Assembly (NCBI RefSeq): GCF_000175575.2
Contig: NZ_CP005986.1
Location: 503,549 to 567,548, forward strand
Reading direction: 5' to 3'
Length of the DNA stretch: 64,000 bases
Source of the DNA: Acidithiobacillus caldus ATCC 51756
Lineage (GTDB): Bacteria > Pseudomonadota > Gammaproteobacteria > Acidithiobacillales > Acidithiobacillaceae
In this document: piece by piece, positions 36,666 through 45,376 of the stretch
Position numbering within the stretch: position 1 is the stretch's first letter
How the letters are laid out: each line of letters starts with the position of its first letter
Position numbers and translations under genes: made by a program
The notes under the pieces: generated by a model
Database searches by the model: none
What the model was told of the DNA's origin: nothing
Seen by the model: only the letters and a program-made list of their open reading frames with translations

Positions 36666-36830
36666 AGGGATAAGGTGCTGAAAATTCTGGTGTAGAGCCT
36701 CGTCTCCCGGGTGCGGGGACGCCGTGGGGGTTTCATTTTTGAGACGTCGCCGTGGCGCGGCGTGCGCTCAGGCTCCGCAAAGCGATGGTTTTCCTTTGGG
36801 AATCCATCGGATAGCAAGCGGCAGTCGGTG

Positions 36831-36852
36831 TTTGTAAAGCATGCGATACAAA
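36831..36852. promoter_or_regulatory. 22-bp dyad, candidate activator binding site
   Basis: TTTGTA, two bases, GCATGC, two bases, TACAAA: a dyad whose arms and centre are perfect. Its centre is ~203 bp upstream of the predicted start of the sigma-54 promoter, a usual place for an enhancer. A looser inverted repeat CGATGG/CCATCG lies at about 36783-36809. Binding by the adjacent VpsR-like activator is inferred. Confidence 0.5.
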
Positions 36853-36919
36853 TGCCGCCTCTCGCCGCTAAGTGCTTATATGGAAGAGAACTTGCACTTG
36901 TACAGGCGGGGTGGATGGT

Positions 36920-38320
36920 TCAGCTTTTCTGGGTCGGCGGGGTGATGCCGTGCTTTTCCATCAATCGGTACAGCGAGACCCGGGAGATCTGCAGTTGTTC
37001 GGCGGCGCGGGTGACGCTGCCCAAGTTGTCCGCCAGGGCCGAGCGGATGGCGTCGCGCTCCGCCAGGTCGCGCGCTTGGTTGAGGGAAACGCGAATGCGG
37101 GAATTGCGGCGCCGTTCCAGGCCAAGGTCGGCGGCGGTGATGAGGAACTTGTCGCACATGACCATGGCGCGGCGCACGCGGTTGATGAGCTCGCGGATGT
37201 TTCCGGGCCAGTCGTAGTTGGCCATGATCTGCAGGGCATCTTCGCTGAAGCCCTTGACGCGCTGGCCGCGCTCGTCGGCAAAGCGGTTGAAGACGTACTG
37301 GGCGAGCAGGGGTATGTCGCCCTCGCGATCGCGCAGCGGCGGCATCCGGATCTGCAGGACATTGAGGCGGTAATAGAGGTCTTGCCGGAAGTTGCCCAGC
37401 TGTATGGCTTTTTCGAGATCGACGTGGGTAGCGGCCAGCACGCGCACGTCCACCGCGATGTCTTCGCGCCCGCCCACGCGCTGAATGGTCTGCTCCTGCA
37501 GGAAACGCAGCAGATTGACCTGCAGGTCCAGGGGAAGGTCGCCGATCTCGTCCAGGAAGAGGGTACCGCCCGAGGCGCTTTCGATGCGCCCGATCTTGCG
37601 CTCGTGGGCACCGGTGAAGGAGCCCTTCTCGTGGCCGAAAAGCTCGGAGTGGATGAGATTGGCGGGCAGCGCGCCGCAGTTGACGGCAACGAAGGGGCCG
37701 TCCTTGCGGCTGGAGCGCTCATGAATGGCCTGGGCGGCCAGTTCCTTGCCGGTGCCGCTCTCGCCCGTAATGAGTACCGGGGCATCGGTGGAGGCGACCT
37801 TGCGTATGTCCTGGTAGATCTGCTGCATCACCGGGCTTGCGCCCACCATCTCCACTTCCTTGCTGGCGCCGGGTTCGTGTGGCGCTATATACAGGGCGTC
37901 CTCGGCAATCTCGGCCATCCCTGCAGCGTGGCCCAGGATCACCAGGAGCCGGGCGGTGTTGATGGGCTGCGTGTGATAGTCGTAAAAGGCACTGCCGATG
38001 AGCTTGCGGATGCTGGTGTCTTCCAGGGCCTTGCGCGGCAGCAGCGCAATCCAGCGCAGGTGGGGGTGGTGGGCGATGATGGACTCGATCTTCTGACCGC
38101 TGGTGAGGAGATCCTTTTCATCGAAGCCGATGACGGCGGCGGCTGGCCGGATTTTGCTCAGGGCGCCAGGGGCGTCGTCGATGTGGGCGGCGAAGGACAT
38201 GCCCCAGCCCGCGGATTCCAGCTCGGCCAGGGAGCTGGCGATGATGGCGCGGGGACCGACGTAGAGGAGGCTGCGGGCAACTGCGGTGGATTGCGCGCGG
38301 GGACTCCGTTTTGCTGCCAT
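36920..38320 (-). CDS. VpsR-like sigma-54-dependent activator
   Basis: A 466-residue enhancer-binding protein. Residues 1-150 form a receiver-like domain of the VpsR type, ending FYDYHTQPINTARLLVILGHAAGMA, and lacking an obvious phospho-acceptor context. The AAA+ domain has Walker A GESGTGKE (186-193), GSFTGA (233-238, a variant of the sigma-54-contacting GAFTGA) and Walker B TLFLDEIG (253-260). A Fis-type helix-turn-helix closes the protein (VTRAAEQLQISRVSLYRLM). Known VpsR binds c-di-GMP and activates matrix genes; that is inferred here. AAAGGAG precedes the ATG. The gene is upstream of, and same-strand with, the sigma-54 promoter. Confidence 0.88.
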   Translation of the reverse strand: MAAKRSPRAQSTAVARSLLYVGPRAIIASSLAELESAGWGMSFAAHIDDAPGALSKIRPAAAVIGFDEKDLLTSGQKIESIIAHHPHLRWIALLPRKALEDTSIRKLIGSAFYDYHTQPINTARLLVILGHAAGMAEIAEDALYIAPHEPGASKEVEMVGASPVMQQIYQDIRKVASTDAPVLITGESGTGKELAAQAIHERSSRKDGPFVAVNCGALPANLIHSELFGHEKGSFTGAHERKIGRIESASGGTLFLDEIGDLPLDLQVNLLRFLQEQTIQRVGGREDIAVDVRVLAATHVDLEKAIQLGNFRQDLYYRLNVLQIRMPPLRDREGDIPLLAQYVFNRFADERGQRVKGFSEDALQIMANYDWPGNIRELINRVRRAMVMCDKFLITAADLGLERRRNSRIRVSLNQARDLAERDAIRSALADNLGSVTRAAEQLQISRVSLYRLMEKHGITPPTQKS

Positions 38321-38413
38321 TACGACTCCTTTGGCCCTTGTCCTTGTCGCGCTAGATTAGTCGAAAAGGTCACCGTCGACAAAGGAGTGCGAGCGGTCTT
38401 CGGGATCTGCAGG

Positions 38414-40627
38414 TCAGAAGTTGAGGGGATCGACGTCCACGACCCAACGCACACGCCGACTCTCGGGGCGGGTGCCAAGCTGCGGCAGCCAGTGTTTCAG
38501 GGCGCGCTGGAGCTCGCTGCGACGGGCTGCCTCGAGCCAGAGCTCGGCGCGATGAAAGCCGGCACGGCGTTCGAGGAGGCTCGGAAAGGGACCGCTGATC
38601 TCGAGCCCGGACGGTGCCCGCTCAGCCGCGGCCGCCAAGAAGCTCTGTACGCGATCGAGGCGATGGGCTTCGGCACGTAACAATGCCAAGGCACGAAAGG
38701 GCGGCAGCCGGGCCACGCGGCGTTCTTCGAGCAGGTGCTGGGCGATGGCGGTGTAATCGCCAGCCTGCAGGAGCGCCAGCAGCGGATGCTCGGGGACGTG
38801 GCTCTGGAGCAGGGCCCGACCAGGCACACTGCCGCGTCCGGCACGTCCTGCCACTTGCAGGACGGTCTGGGCCAGTCGTTCGGTGGCCCGAAAGTCGGCA
38901 CTGAAAAGGCTCTGGTCGACGTTGACGATGCCCACCAGAGTCACCCTGGGAAAATGGTGTCCCTTGGCGAGCATCTGGGTGCCGATAAGGATGGCCGGGC
39001 CGCTGTGATGGACCTGGGCCAGCACTGCCTCCAACTGACCAGTCTGGGTAATGCAGTCGCGATCGATGCGTAACACCGGGACCCCCGGGAAGCGTTGCCC
39101 CAGGTAATCCTCCAGCTGCTCGGTACCGGCACCCACGGGGCGCAGGTCGACGCTGGCGCACTGGGGACACTGATGGGGATGCCCCTCTTCATGCCCACAG
39201 TGGTGGCAGCGCAGGCGGCCGGCTTGGCGATGCCAGGTCATGGGGGCGCTGCAACGTGGGCAGAACAGGGCGCTGCCGCAATCGTGGCACAGGAGTGCCG
39301 GGGCGTAGCCGCGCCGGTTCAGAAAAAGCAGGACCTGATGCCCGGCTTCCAGGGTCTGGGTACAGGCCTGCAGCAGATCCACGGATAGGCCAGCCTGCAG
39401 GAGGCGCCGCCGCATGGGCAGGATGGTCATGGGGGGCAGGTTCATGGCGGTGGCGCGTTGACGCAGCCTCAGGTGCCTATACTTGCCGATGTGAGCGTTA
39501 TGCAGGCTTTCCAGTGAAGGTGTGGCAGAGCCGAGGACGATGGGTATGGACTCCAGCTGTGCGCGCCGGATGGCCAGATCCCGAGCCGAGTAGAGCCAAC
39601 CGCTCTGCTGCTTGAAGGAGGGGTCGTGCTCTTCGTCGACGACGATGAGGGCGGGTCGGGCCAGCGGCAGGAAGAGTGCGGACCGGGTGCCGACGATGAG
39701 ACGGATCCGACCGCTGCGCGCGCCCTGCCAGACGCGCAGGCGTTGCGCCTCACTCTGGCCGGAGTGGTAGCTAGCCACTACCGCGGAGCCGAACCGGGCG
39801 CGGCAGCGTTCCAAAAGCTGCGGCGTCAGACCGATCTCCGGCACCAAAAAAAGCACTTGCTGACCTGCTTCTAGATGGGAGCGGGCCGTTTCCAGATAGA
39901 CCTCGGTCTTACCGCTGCCCGTCACCCCGTCCAGCAGAAAGACGGAAAAATCGCGGGCAGCGCGCAGCGCGGTCACGGCGTCGCGCTGTTCGGGGTGGAG
40001 CGCATGGGGTGAGGACTGCAGGTCGAGGACCGGTGCCGGCGCATCCTCCGCGCGCAGCCAGCCGCGGGCGAGCAAACTCGGCAGGGCCGGGCGCAGTGCT
40101 GCCGGGAGCTCCTGTCGGCCCAGCGGTCCCGCCTCCCGTAGTAGCTGCAGCAGAGCCGTCTGGCGCGGCCCCAGGCGCGTCGCGGCGTCCGGGCTGGGTT
40201 CGTTGCAGGCGTACCTGGGAGCTTCCCCGCTGGTCAGCGGACGCCCGCGGCAGAGCAATGCCGGCAGTGCCGTGGCCCAGACCTCCCCCAGAGGGTGCTG
40301 ATAGTAGCTGGCGCCAAAGTGCAGAAGGCTTTGGAGGGCGGGAGTCAGCAGGGGTTCGTCGTCGAGGATGGCATCGATGTCCTTGAGCGTCGTCCCGGCG
40401 GGCTCGAGGCCGTAGCCCACGACGATGCCGATGCGGTGACCGCGACCAAAGGGTACGCGTACCCGCGTGCCCGTGGGCGGCGGCGGTGTCTTGCAGCGGT
40501 AGGAGAAGGTTTGCCGCAGCGGCGCAAAGACGGCGACCTCCAGCGTGCAATCCGTTTGCGTGATGGTCTGTGTGCAGAGCCGTGACAAAGGGCGAAAGTC
40601 ATTGTCATCCTTGAGCTTGCTTGCCAT
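38414..40627 (-). CDS. priA: Primosomal helicase PriA
   Basis: Replication-restart helicase of 737 residues, normal for PriA. N-terminal 3'-DNA-binding domain (EVAVFAPLRQTFSY), Walker A GVTGSGKTEVYL, DEEH box (IVVDEEHDPSFKQ), SATPSLES (motif III), and the zinc-binding insertion with eight cysteines in CxxC pairs (CHDCGSALFCPRC ... CHHCG ... CPQC). The C-terminal helicase motifs include GTQMLAKGHHFP and QVAGRAGR. No overlap with neighbours. Confidence 0.96.
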   Translation of the reverse strand: MASKLKDDNDFRPLSRLCTQTITQTDCTLEVAVFAPLRQTFSYRCKTPPPPTGTRVRVPFGRGHRIGIVVGYGLEPAGTTLKDIDAILDDEPLLTPALQSLLHFGASYYQHPLGEVWATALPALLCRGRPLTSGEAPRYACNEPSPDAATRLGPRQTALLQLLREAGPLGRQELPAALRPALPSLLARGWLRAEDAPAPVLDLQSSPHALHPEQRDAVTALRAARDFSVFLLDGVTGSGKTEVYLETARSHLEAGQQVLFLVPEIGLTPQLLERCRARFGSAVVASYHSGQSEAQRLRVWQGARSGRIRLIVGTRSALFLPLARPALIVVDEEHDPSFKQQSGWLYSARDLAIRRAQLESIPIVLGSATPSLESLHNAHIGKYRHLRLRQRATAMNLPPMTILPMRRRLLQAGLSVDLLQACTQTLEAGHQVLLFLNRRGYAPALLCHDCGSALFCPRCSAPMTWHRQAGRLRCHHCGHEEGHPHQCPQCASVDLRPVGAGTEQLEDYLGQRFPGVPVLRIDRDCITQTGQLEAVLAQVHHSGPAILIGTQMLAKGHHFPRVTLVGIVNVDQSLFSADFRATERLAQTVLQVAGRAGRGSVPGRALLQSHVPEHPLLALLQAGDYTAIAQHLLEERRVARLPPFRALALLRAEAHRLDRVQSFLAAAAERAPSGLEISGPFPSLLERRAGFHRAELWLEAARRSELQRALKHWLPQLGTRPESRRVRWVVDVDPLNF

Positions 40628-40766
40628 GCCTAAAAAATAGGCAGAGATAACTCATTGAAAAACCGATAGTAAAAAATTTCCCTTGGCGGATCAGCAGGAT
40701 CGACGGTGGAGACTTCCAGGCAAACGAGACTGTGTATAAGTTTCCGTTCATGAACGGCCCTTCCGT

Positions 40767-41627
40767 TCAGTGCGCGAGACCGGCGCTGATGCCCCAGAAG
40801 ATCACCAGCCCGACCCAGTTGTTGTGGAGAAAGGCGCGCAGGGCGGCGTCGCGATCGCCGTCGAGCCAGCGCTGCTGAAAGGCCATGAGCAGGGCCGCTG
40901 CGCTGAGCCCGACCCAGAAGGGCCAGTGCAGGTTTTGGTGCAGGCCGATGGCGGCAAGGATGACGATTGCCGCCGCATCGAAGAGTGCGATGGCCAGCCA
41001 GTCGAAGCGGCCGAAAAGAATGGCGGTGGAGCGCACACCGGCCTTGAGGTCGTCCGGGCGGTCGGACATGGCGTAGGCGGTATCGTAGGCCATGACCCAA
41101 CAGAAGTTGGCAAGCATGAGCCACCAGGCAAGGCTCGGTACCCGATCCAGGACCGCGGCGAAGGCCATGGGAATACCGAAGGAAAAGGCGATACCCAGGA
41201 AGGCCTGGGGCAGGTGCGTGAAACGCTTGAACAGGGGATAGGCGATGCTGATGGCTACCGCCGGCAGTGCCAGGAGGATGGTGAGGCGATTGAGAAAGGG
41301 CAGGAGTGCTGCGGCCAGAAGCAGGAGCAGGATGAACAGCACCAAGGCCTCACGCCGGGTGATCTGGCCAGCGGCAAGGGGGCGCTGGCAGGTGCGGGCC
41401 ACCTGACGGTCAAAATCGCGATCGAAAAAGTCGTTGATCACGCAGCCTGCGGCACGCATGAGCCAGGTACCCATCGTGAAAATCAGAAAAAGTCCAAGGG
41501 GGGGATTGCCGCCGGCAGCGAGCCACAGGGCCCAGTAGGTTGGCCAGAGCAGCAGGAGCACGCCTATGGGGCGATCGATACGCATCAGGGCGGCGTAGGC
41601 GCGCAGTTTGTCGGGGTGGGCAAGCAT
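40767..41627 (-). CDS. ubiA: 4-hydroxybenzoate polyprenyltransferase UbiA
   Basis: Membrane prenyltransferase of about 286 residues attaching the polyprenyl chain in ubiquinone synthesis. First aspartate motif NDFFDRDFD, second SDRPDDLKAG, and seven or more hydrophobic helices. The ATG at 41627 follows the ubiC stop by two bases, giving a ubiC-ubiA operon; much longer in-frame extensions overlap ubiC in another frame and are rejected. A 14-bp palindrome CCGTTCATGAACGG lies just past the stop (40743-40756). Confidence 0.95.
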   Translation of the reverse strand: MLAHPDKLRAYAALMRIDRPIGVLLLLWPTYWALWLAAGGNPPLGLFLIFTMGTWLMRAAGCVINDFFDRDFDRQVARTCQRPLAAGQITRREALVLFILLLLLAAALLPFLNRLTILLALPAVAISIAYPLFKRFTHLPQAFLGIAFSFGIPMAFAAVLDRVPSLAWWLMLANFCWVMAYDTAYAMSDRPDDLKAGVRSTAILFGRFDWLAIALFDAAAIVILAAIGLHQNLHWPFWVGLSAAALLMAFQQRWLDGDRDAALRAFLHNNWVGLVIFWGISAGLAH

Positions 41628-41629
41628 CG

Positions 41630-42148
41630 TCAGTTCCTTCCCCGCCCACGCCAGGTGGGCAGATCCGGCAGGAAGTGCTCTATGACCAGTACCCGGGTAT
41701 TGCCGCGCCACAACAGGGAGTGGCGCCACCAACGCCGGTTCTGGCCCCAGGCCGGGGTACAGTGGATGTGCAAGGGCCCCCGGCGCAGGCGCCGGTGACG
41801 GAAGAGGGTGTTGCCGATGGGGCGGCTGCCGTGTCGCGTCAGCGGTCGCAGACCCCGCCCAATGGCGTTCAGCGCAAAGCAGGTACGTGCGCGGATGGCG
41901 GGGTGCCGTGGATCGGGACCGTGCAGCAGGACCTCCCGCCAGAAGACGGCACTCCGCCGACCGAGGCCCAGCCATCTGGCCTCCGCAGGGCTAGGGCGAC
42001 TGCGACCGCTGGCCAGCAGCTGCGCGCGCGGCCAGTGCGGGTCCGAGCCATAGGCGCGACGCAGGGCGGCGGTGAGGGAGGCGGGCAAGGCAAGCCAAGG
42101 CCAGAGCCCTCGGGGTCCGTAGCGGCGGGGTTGGAGACGCGATCGCAT
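41630..42148 (-). CDS. ubiC: Chorismate pyruvate-lyase UbiC
   Basis: Releases pyruvate from chorismate to give 4-hydroxybenzoate, the substrate of UbiA encoded directly downstream. It has 172 residues. Typical features are VFWREVLLHGPD, the ARTCFAL segment, RPIGNTLF and the C-terminal GNTRVLVIEHFLPDLP. Very arginine-rich, in line with the high GC of the region. Confidence 0.9.
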   Translation of the reverse strand: MRSRLQPRRYGPRGLWPWLALPASLTAALRRAYGSDPHWPRAQLLASGRSRPSPAEARWLGLGRRSAVFWREVLLHGPDPRHPAIRARTCFALNAIGRGLRPLTRHGSRPIGNTLFRHRRLRRGPLHIHCTPAWGQNRRWWRHSLLWRGNTRVLVIEHFLPDLPTWRGRGRN

Positions 42149-42292
42149 GGGCTCGGATATTCCAGACTTTTGTCCACAGGGTCAATCGTGGACCGCTTCC
42201 GTGCTCGGCTCTGGCGCGATGGTGCGCGAGGGGCGAGAATAGGCAGAAATCGCAGGGTTCTGGGGGCATCCGTGGTCCATTCCAGCACGTCC

Positions 42293-43270
42293 ATGACATC
42301 GACGAAGGCGCAGCCCGTCGGCAGCCTTGGGCACCCCCATGGGCACGACCATCACCAGCACCGCCATGGGCACAATGTGGCCGGCGGTGGGCGCGCTCTG
42401 CTCTGGAGCCTTCTGCTCATTCTCAGCTACGCACTCATCGAAGCCGTGGCTGGCTGGCGTGCCGACTCCATGGCGCTCCTCGGCGATGCCGGACACATGC
42501 TCACCGATGGCGTGGCGCTGGGCCTGGCGGCTCTGGCGGCGCGCCTGGGACAGCGTCCCCCATCGCCGCGCCACAGTTTTGGTCTGGGACGCGTGGAGGT
42601 GCTGGCGGCGGTTTTCAACGTGCTACTGATGTTGGGTATCGTCTCGGCCATCGGTGTCGAGGCCGTGCGCCGTCTGCTGTACCCAGAGGCGGTGGATGGA
42701 CCCGTGGTCATCGGCGTTGCCGCCTTCGGTTTTCTCCTGAACCTTGCCATCGCCCTCCTGCTCATGAAGGAGGCGCACTCCTTCAACCAGCGTGCGGCCC
42801 TGTTGCACGTACTCGGAGATCTTTTGGGTTCCTTGGCTGCCATCGTCGCCGGTGTGGTCATCGTCAGCACCGGCTGGGATCCCATCGACCCCATCCTGTC
42901 GCTCTTCATCGGCGCACTGATCCTCTTTTCCAGTTTGCGGCTGCTGCGCGAGACCATCCACGTGCTTCTGGAGGGGACGCCACGCGGTGTGCAGTTGGAG
43001 GCGGTGGGTAAGGCCATGGCGGCGGTGCCCGGGGTGGAATCCGTGCACGATCTGCACATCTGGGCCATCGCCAGTGACCGCCTGGCCCTGTCGGCGCACC
43101 TACAGTTGCGAGAGCTTGCGCTCTGGCCGGATATCCTCAGTCGGGAGCAGGAGCTCTTGGCGGAGCACTTTGGTATCGCCCACGTCACCCTGCAGCCGGA
43201 GCTGGACCAACACCCGCTGCGGCGCTGGGCCGAGGCTCCGACCGACCTGCTCAGGCGTCCGGATGCCTGA
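42293..43270 (+). CDS. Cation diffusion facilitator (CDF) metal exporter
   Basis: Inner-membrane Zn2+/Co2+/Cd2+-type efflux protein, about 325 residues. A His-rich N-terminus (HPHGHDHHQHRHGH) is followed by six transmembrane helices with the metal-site signatures SMALLGDAGHMLTDG and HVLGDLLGS, then a cytosolic domain (GVESVHDLHIWAI). I use the ATG at 42293; a GTG at 42272 with an upstream G-rich stretch is also possible. It overlaps the end of the convergent methyltransferase gene by 20 bp and diverges from ubiC. Confidence 0.92.
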   Translation: MTSTKAQPVGSLGHPHGHDHHQHRHGHNVAGGGRALLWSLLLILSYALIEAVAGWRADSMALLGDAGHMLTDGVALGLAALAARLGQRPPSPRHSFGLGRVEVLAAVFNVLLMLGIVSAIGVEAVRRLLYPEAVDGPVVIGVAAFGFLLNLAIALLLMKEAHSFNQRAALLHVLGDLLGSLAAIVAGVVIVSTGWDPIDPILSLFIGALILFSSLRLLRETIHVLLEGTPRGVQLEAVGKAMAAVPGVESVHDLHIWAIASDRLALSAHLQLRELALWPDILSREQELLAEHFGIAHVTLQPELDQHPLRRWAEAPTDLLRRPDA

Positions 43271-43832
43271 GGGAAAAGCGGTCTACCCGTGCCGGCGGTA
43301 GATTGCGCCAGATGAAGTGGCGGCCATCGTGCACGAACACCTGTGGGATTATCGCCTGACAGGAGCTTCTGGAGTGGTAGGTGAACTGGATGAACACGGT
43401 GCCGGCGCGGCCGATGGCGGGGAACTGGTCCAGAATCTGCTGCACCAGGGAGCTTGGCATACTGCGCAGCGGCAGGCTGGAAACGATGGCGCGGGCAGGG
43501 CCGCGCTGGTGGAGGTAGTCGCCAAGGCGCGCAGCGTCGCCCTCGATGACCTCGACCCCCGGGAAGCGCTGGCGCAGGTGGGCGACCATGCGAGGGGAGC
43601 GTTCCACGAGAACGAGGTCCGCTGGCGCGATACCGCGTTCCAGGAGCGCGCGGGTCACGGGCCCAAGGCCGGGCCCGAGCTCCAGCACCAGGCCTTCACC
43701 CTCGGGGACCAGGGCCGCCATCTTGCGGGCGAGGTAGGGGGAGCTGGGAAAAACGGCGCCGATGGCGCGGGGGTCGCGCAAGAATTCGCGGGTGAAATGC
43801 CAGAAGCCGGGTCTGCTGGGGGTCGTGCTCAT
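43251..43832 (-). CDS. SAM-dependent methyltransferase, phospholipid N-methyltransferase-like
   Basis: A 193-residue class I methyltransferase. The opening [23 protein letters not shown] is typical of the PmtA/rRNA-dimethylase-like group acting on phosphatidylethanolamine; the SAM motif is [19 protein letters not shown]. The late motif [10 protein letters not shown] takes the place of the catalytic NLPF/Y-type motif. Phospholipid substrate is inferred from similarity. Stands alone between CDF and glgC. Confidence 0.75.
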   Translation of the reverse strand: MSTTPSRPGFWHFTREFLRDPRAIGAVFPSSPYLARKMAALVPEGEGLVLELGPGLGPVTRALLERGIAPADLVLVERSPRMVAHLRQRFPGVEVIEGDAARLGDYLHQRGPARAIVSSLPLRSMPSSLVQQILDQFPAIGRAGTVFIQFTYHSRSSCQAIIPQVFVHDGRHFIWRNLPPARVDRFSLRHPDA

Positions 43833-44062
43833 GCGGTTCCTCGTCTTCGGACCCGCCGCTGCGGGAGTCTGTTGAGACTAGCACGGCGGCGCCCAGGCGT
43901 CTTCATTCTGGCCTTGCCAGCCTCGCTGTCCTTCGGTTAACGTCAGCGTGGGCGCTCAGGCGTTTGGCCAGGCCTAGCCGGGGGGTTGCCGCTGAGAATA
44001 GGCAGCACAGGCTATACTGTGTTCAGAAGCTTGCATTGGGACGCAATGGGAGGAGGGCTGCC

Positions 44063-45373
44063 ATGTCTGAGGATGGAATCACCGGTGTCGCCAACTCCCC
44101 GCGCTTCGTCAGTAATCTGACCAAGAACTCCCTGGCGCTGGTCCTCGCCGGGGGGCGCGGCAGTCGTCTGGGACCGCTCACGGACTGGCGTGCCAAGCCG
44201 GCGGTACCTTTCGGCGGCAAGTTCCGTATCATCGATTTCTGTCTGTCCAACTGCATCAACTCCGGCATCCGCCGGGTGGGTGTCCTGACCCAATACAAGG
44301 CGCACAGCCTCATCCGCCACCTGCAGCTCGGCTGGGGTTTCTTGCGCGGCGAATTCAGTGAATTCATCGAGATTCTGCCCGCCCAGCAGCGTATGAACAC
44401 CGGCTGGTACAAAGGTACTGCCGACGCCATCTTCCAGAACATCGACATCCTGCGCGCGCACCGGCCCCGCTATGTGGTGATTCTGGCGGGCGATCACATC
44501 TATCGCATGGATTACGGGCAGATGTTGGCCGAGCACGTGCAGACCCAGGCGGATATGACCGTAGCCTGTATCGAGGTGGGTCTAGAGGAGGCGCGCAGTT
44601 TTGGGGTGATGTCCGTCAATCATGAGGATCGGGTGGTGGCCTTCACGGAGAAACCTGCCGAACCCGTCCCCATTCCCGGGCAGTCCGATCGCGCCCTGGC
44701 CAGTATGGGCATCTACGTCTTCAATACGGATTTCCTGTACGAGCAGTTGATCCGCGATGCCGACGATCCGCAATCCAGCCACGACTTTGGTCACGACCTC
44801 ATTCCCTACATGGTGCCGCGCTATCGGGTGATTGCCCACCGCTTTCGCCACAGCTGCATTTCCAGCGCCGGCAGTGGCAACCCGCAGCGCTGTTATTGGC
44901 GGGATGTGGGTACCATCGATGCCTACTGGGCGGCGAACATCGATCTCGTGCACGTCACACCCGATCTCGACCTCTACGACAGCCGCTGGCCCATCTGGAC
45001 TTATCAGGAGCAGTTGCCGCCCGCCAAGTTCGTCTTCGACGACGAGGGCAGACGCGGTGTGGCCCTGGACAGTCTGGTGTCGGGAGGCTGCATCATCAGT
45101 GGTGCCACCGTCCGGCGCTCCCTGCTCTTTTCCAACGTGCGCGTCAACGATGGCAATACCCTGGTGGAGGATTCGGTGATCCTGCCCAACGTGCGCATGG
45201 GGGAGGGCGCACGGCTACGCAAGGTGGTGGTGGAGAAAGGCGCCATCATTCCACCGGGGCTCGTGGTGGGTGAGGACCCGGTGGAGGATGCCCGGCGTTT
45301 TCATCGGACTCCCGGTGGCGTCACCCTCATTACCCCGGAATCTCTGGGGCAACAACTGCACTTCGTGAGATAA
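44063..45373 (+). CDS. glgC: Glucose-1-phosphate adenylyltransferase GlgC
   Basis: Makes ADP-glucose for glycogen synthesis. About 436 residues from the ATG at 44063, which has GGGAGGAGGG upstream. Nucleotide-binding motif [16 protein letters not shown], the [16 protein letters not shown] region, GDHIYRMDY and the C-terminal left-handed beta-helix ([22 protein letters not shown]). A TATACT (-10-like) lies at 44013-44018 without a good -35. First gene of a four-gene glycogen set. Confidence 0.95.
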   Translation: MSEDGITGVANSPRFVSNLTKNSLALVLAGGRGSRLGPLTDWRAKPAVPFGGKFRIIDFCLSNCINSGIRRVGVLTQYKAHSLIRHLQLGWGFLRGEFSEFIEILPAQQRMNTGWYKGTADAIFQNIDILRAHRPRYVVILAGDHIYRMDYGQMLAEHVQTQADMTVACIEVGLEEARSFGVMSVNHEDRVVAFTEKPAEPVPIPGQSDRALASMGIYVFNTDFLYEQLIRDADDPQSSHDFGHDLIPYMVPRYRVIAHRFRHSCISSAGSGNPQRCYWRDVGTIDAYWAANIDLVHVTPDLDLYDSRWPIWTYQEQLPPAKFVFDDEGRRGVALDSLVSGGCIISGATVRRSLLFSNVRVNDGNTLVEDSVILPNVRMGEGARLRKVVVEKGAIIPPGLVVGEDPVEDARRFHRTPGGVTLITPESLGQQLHFVR

Positions 45374-45376
45374 GCC

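Noticed and set aside
41540-42292. Long N-terminal extension of the CDF exporter frame
   Set aside because: It is antisense to ubiC and shows no CDF similarity before the His-rich start at 42293.
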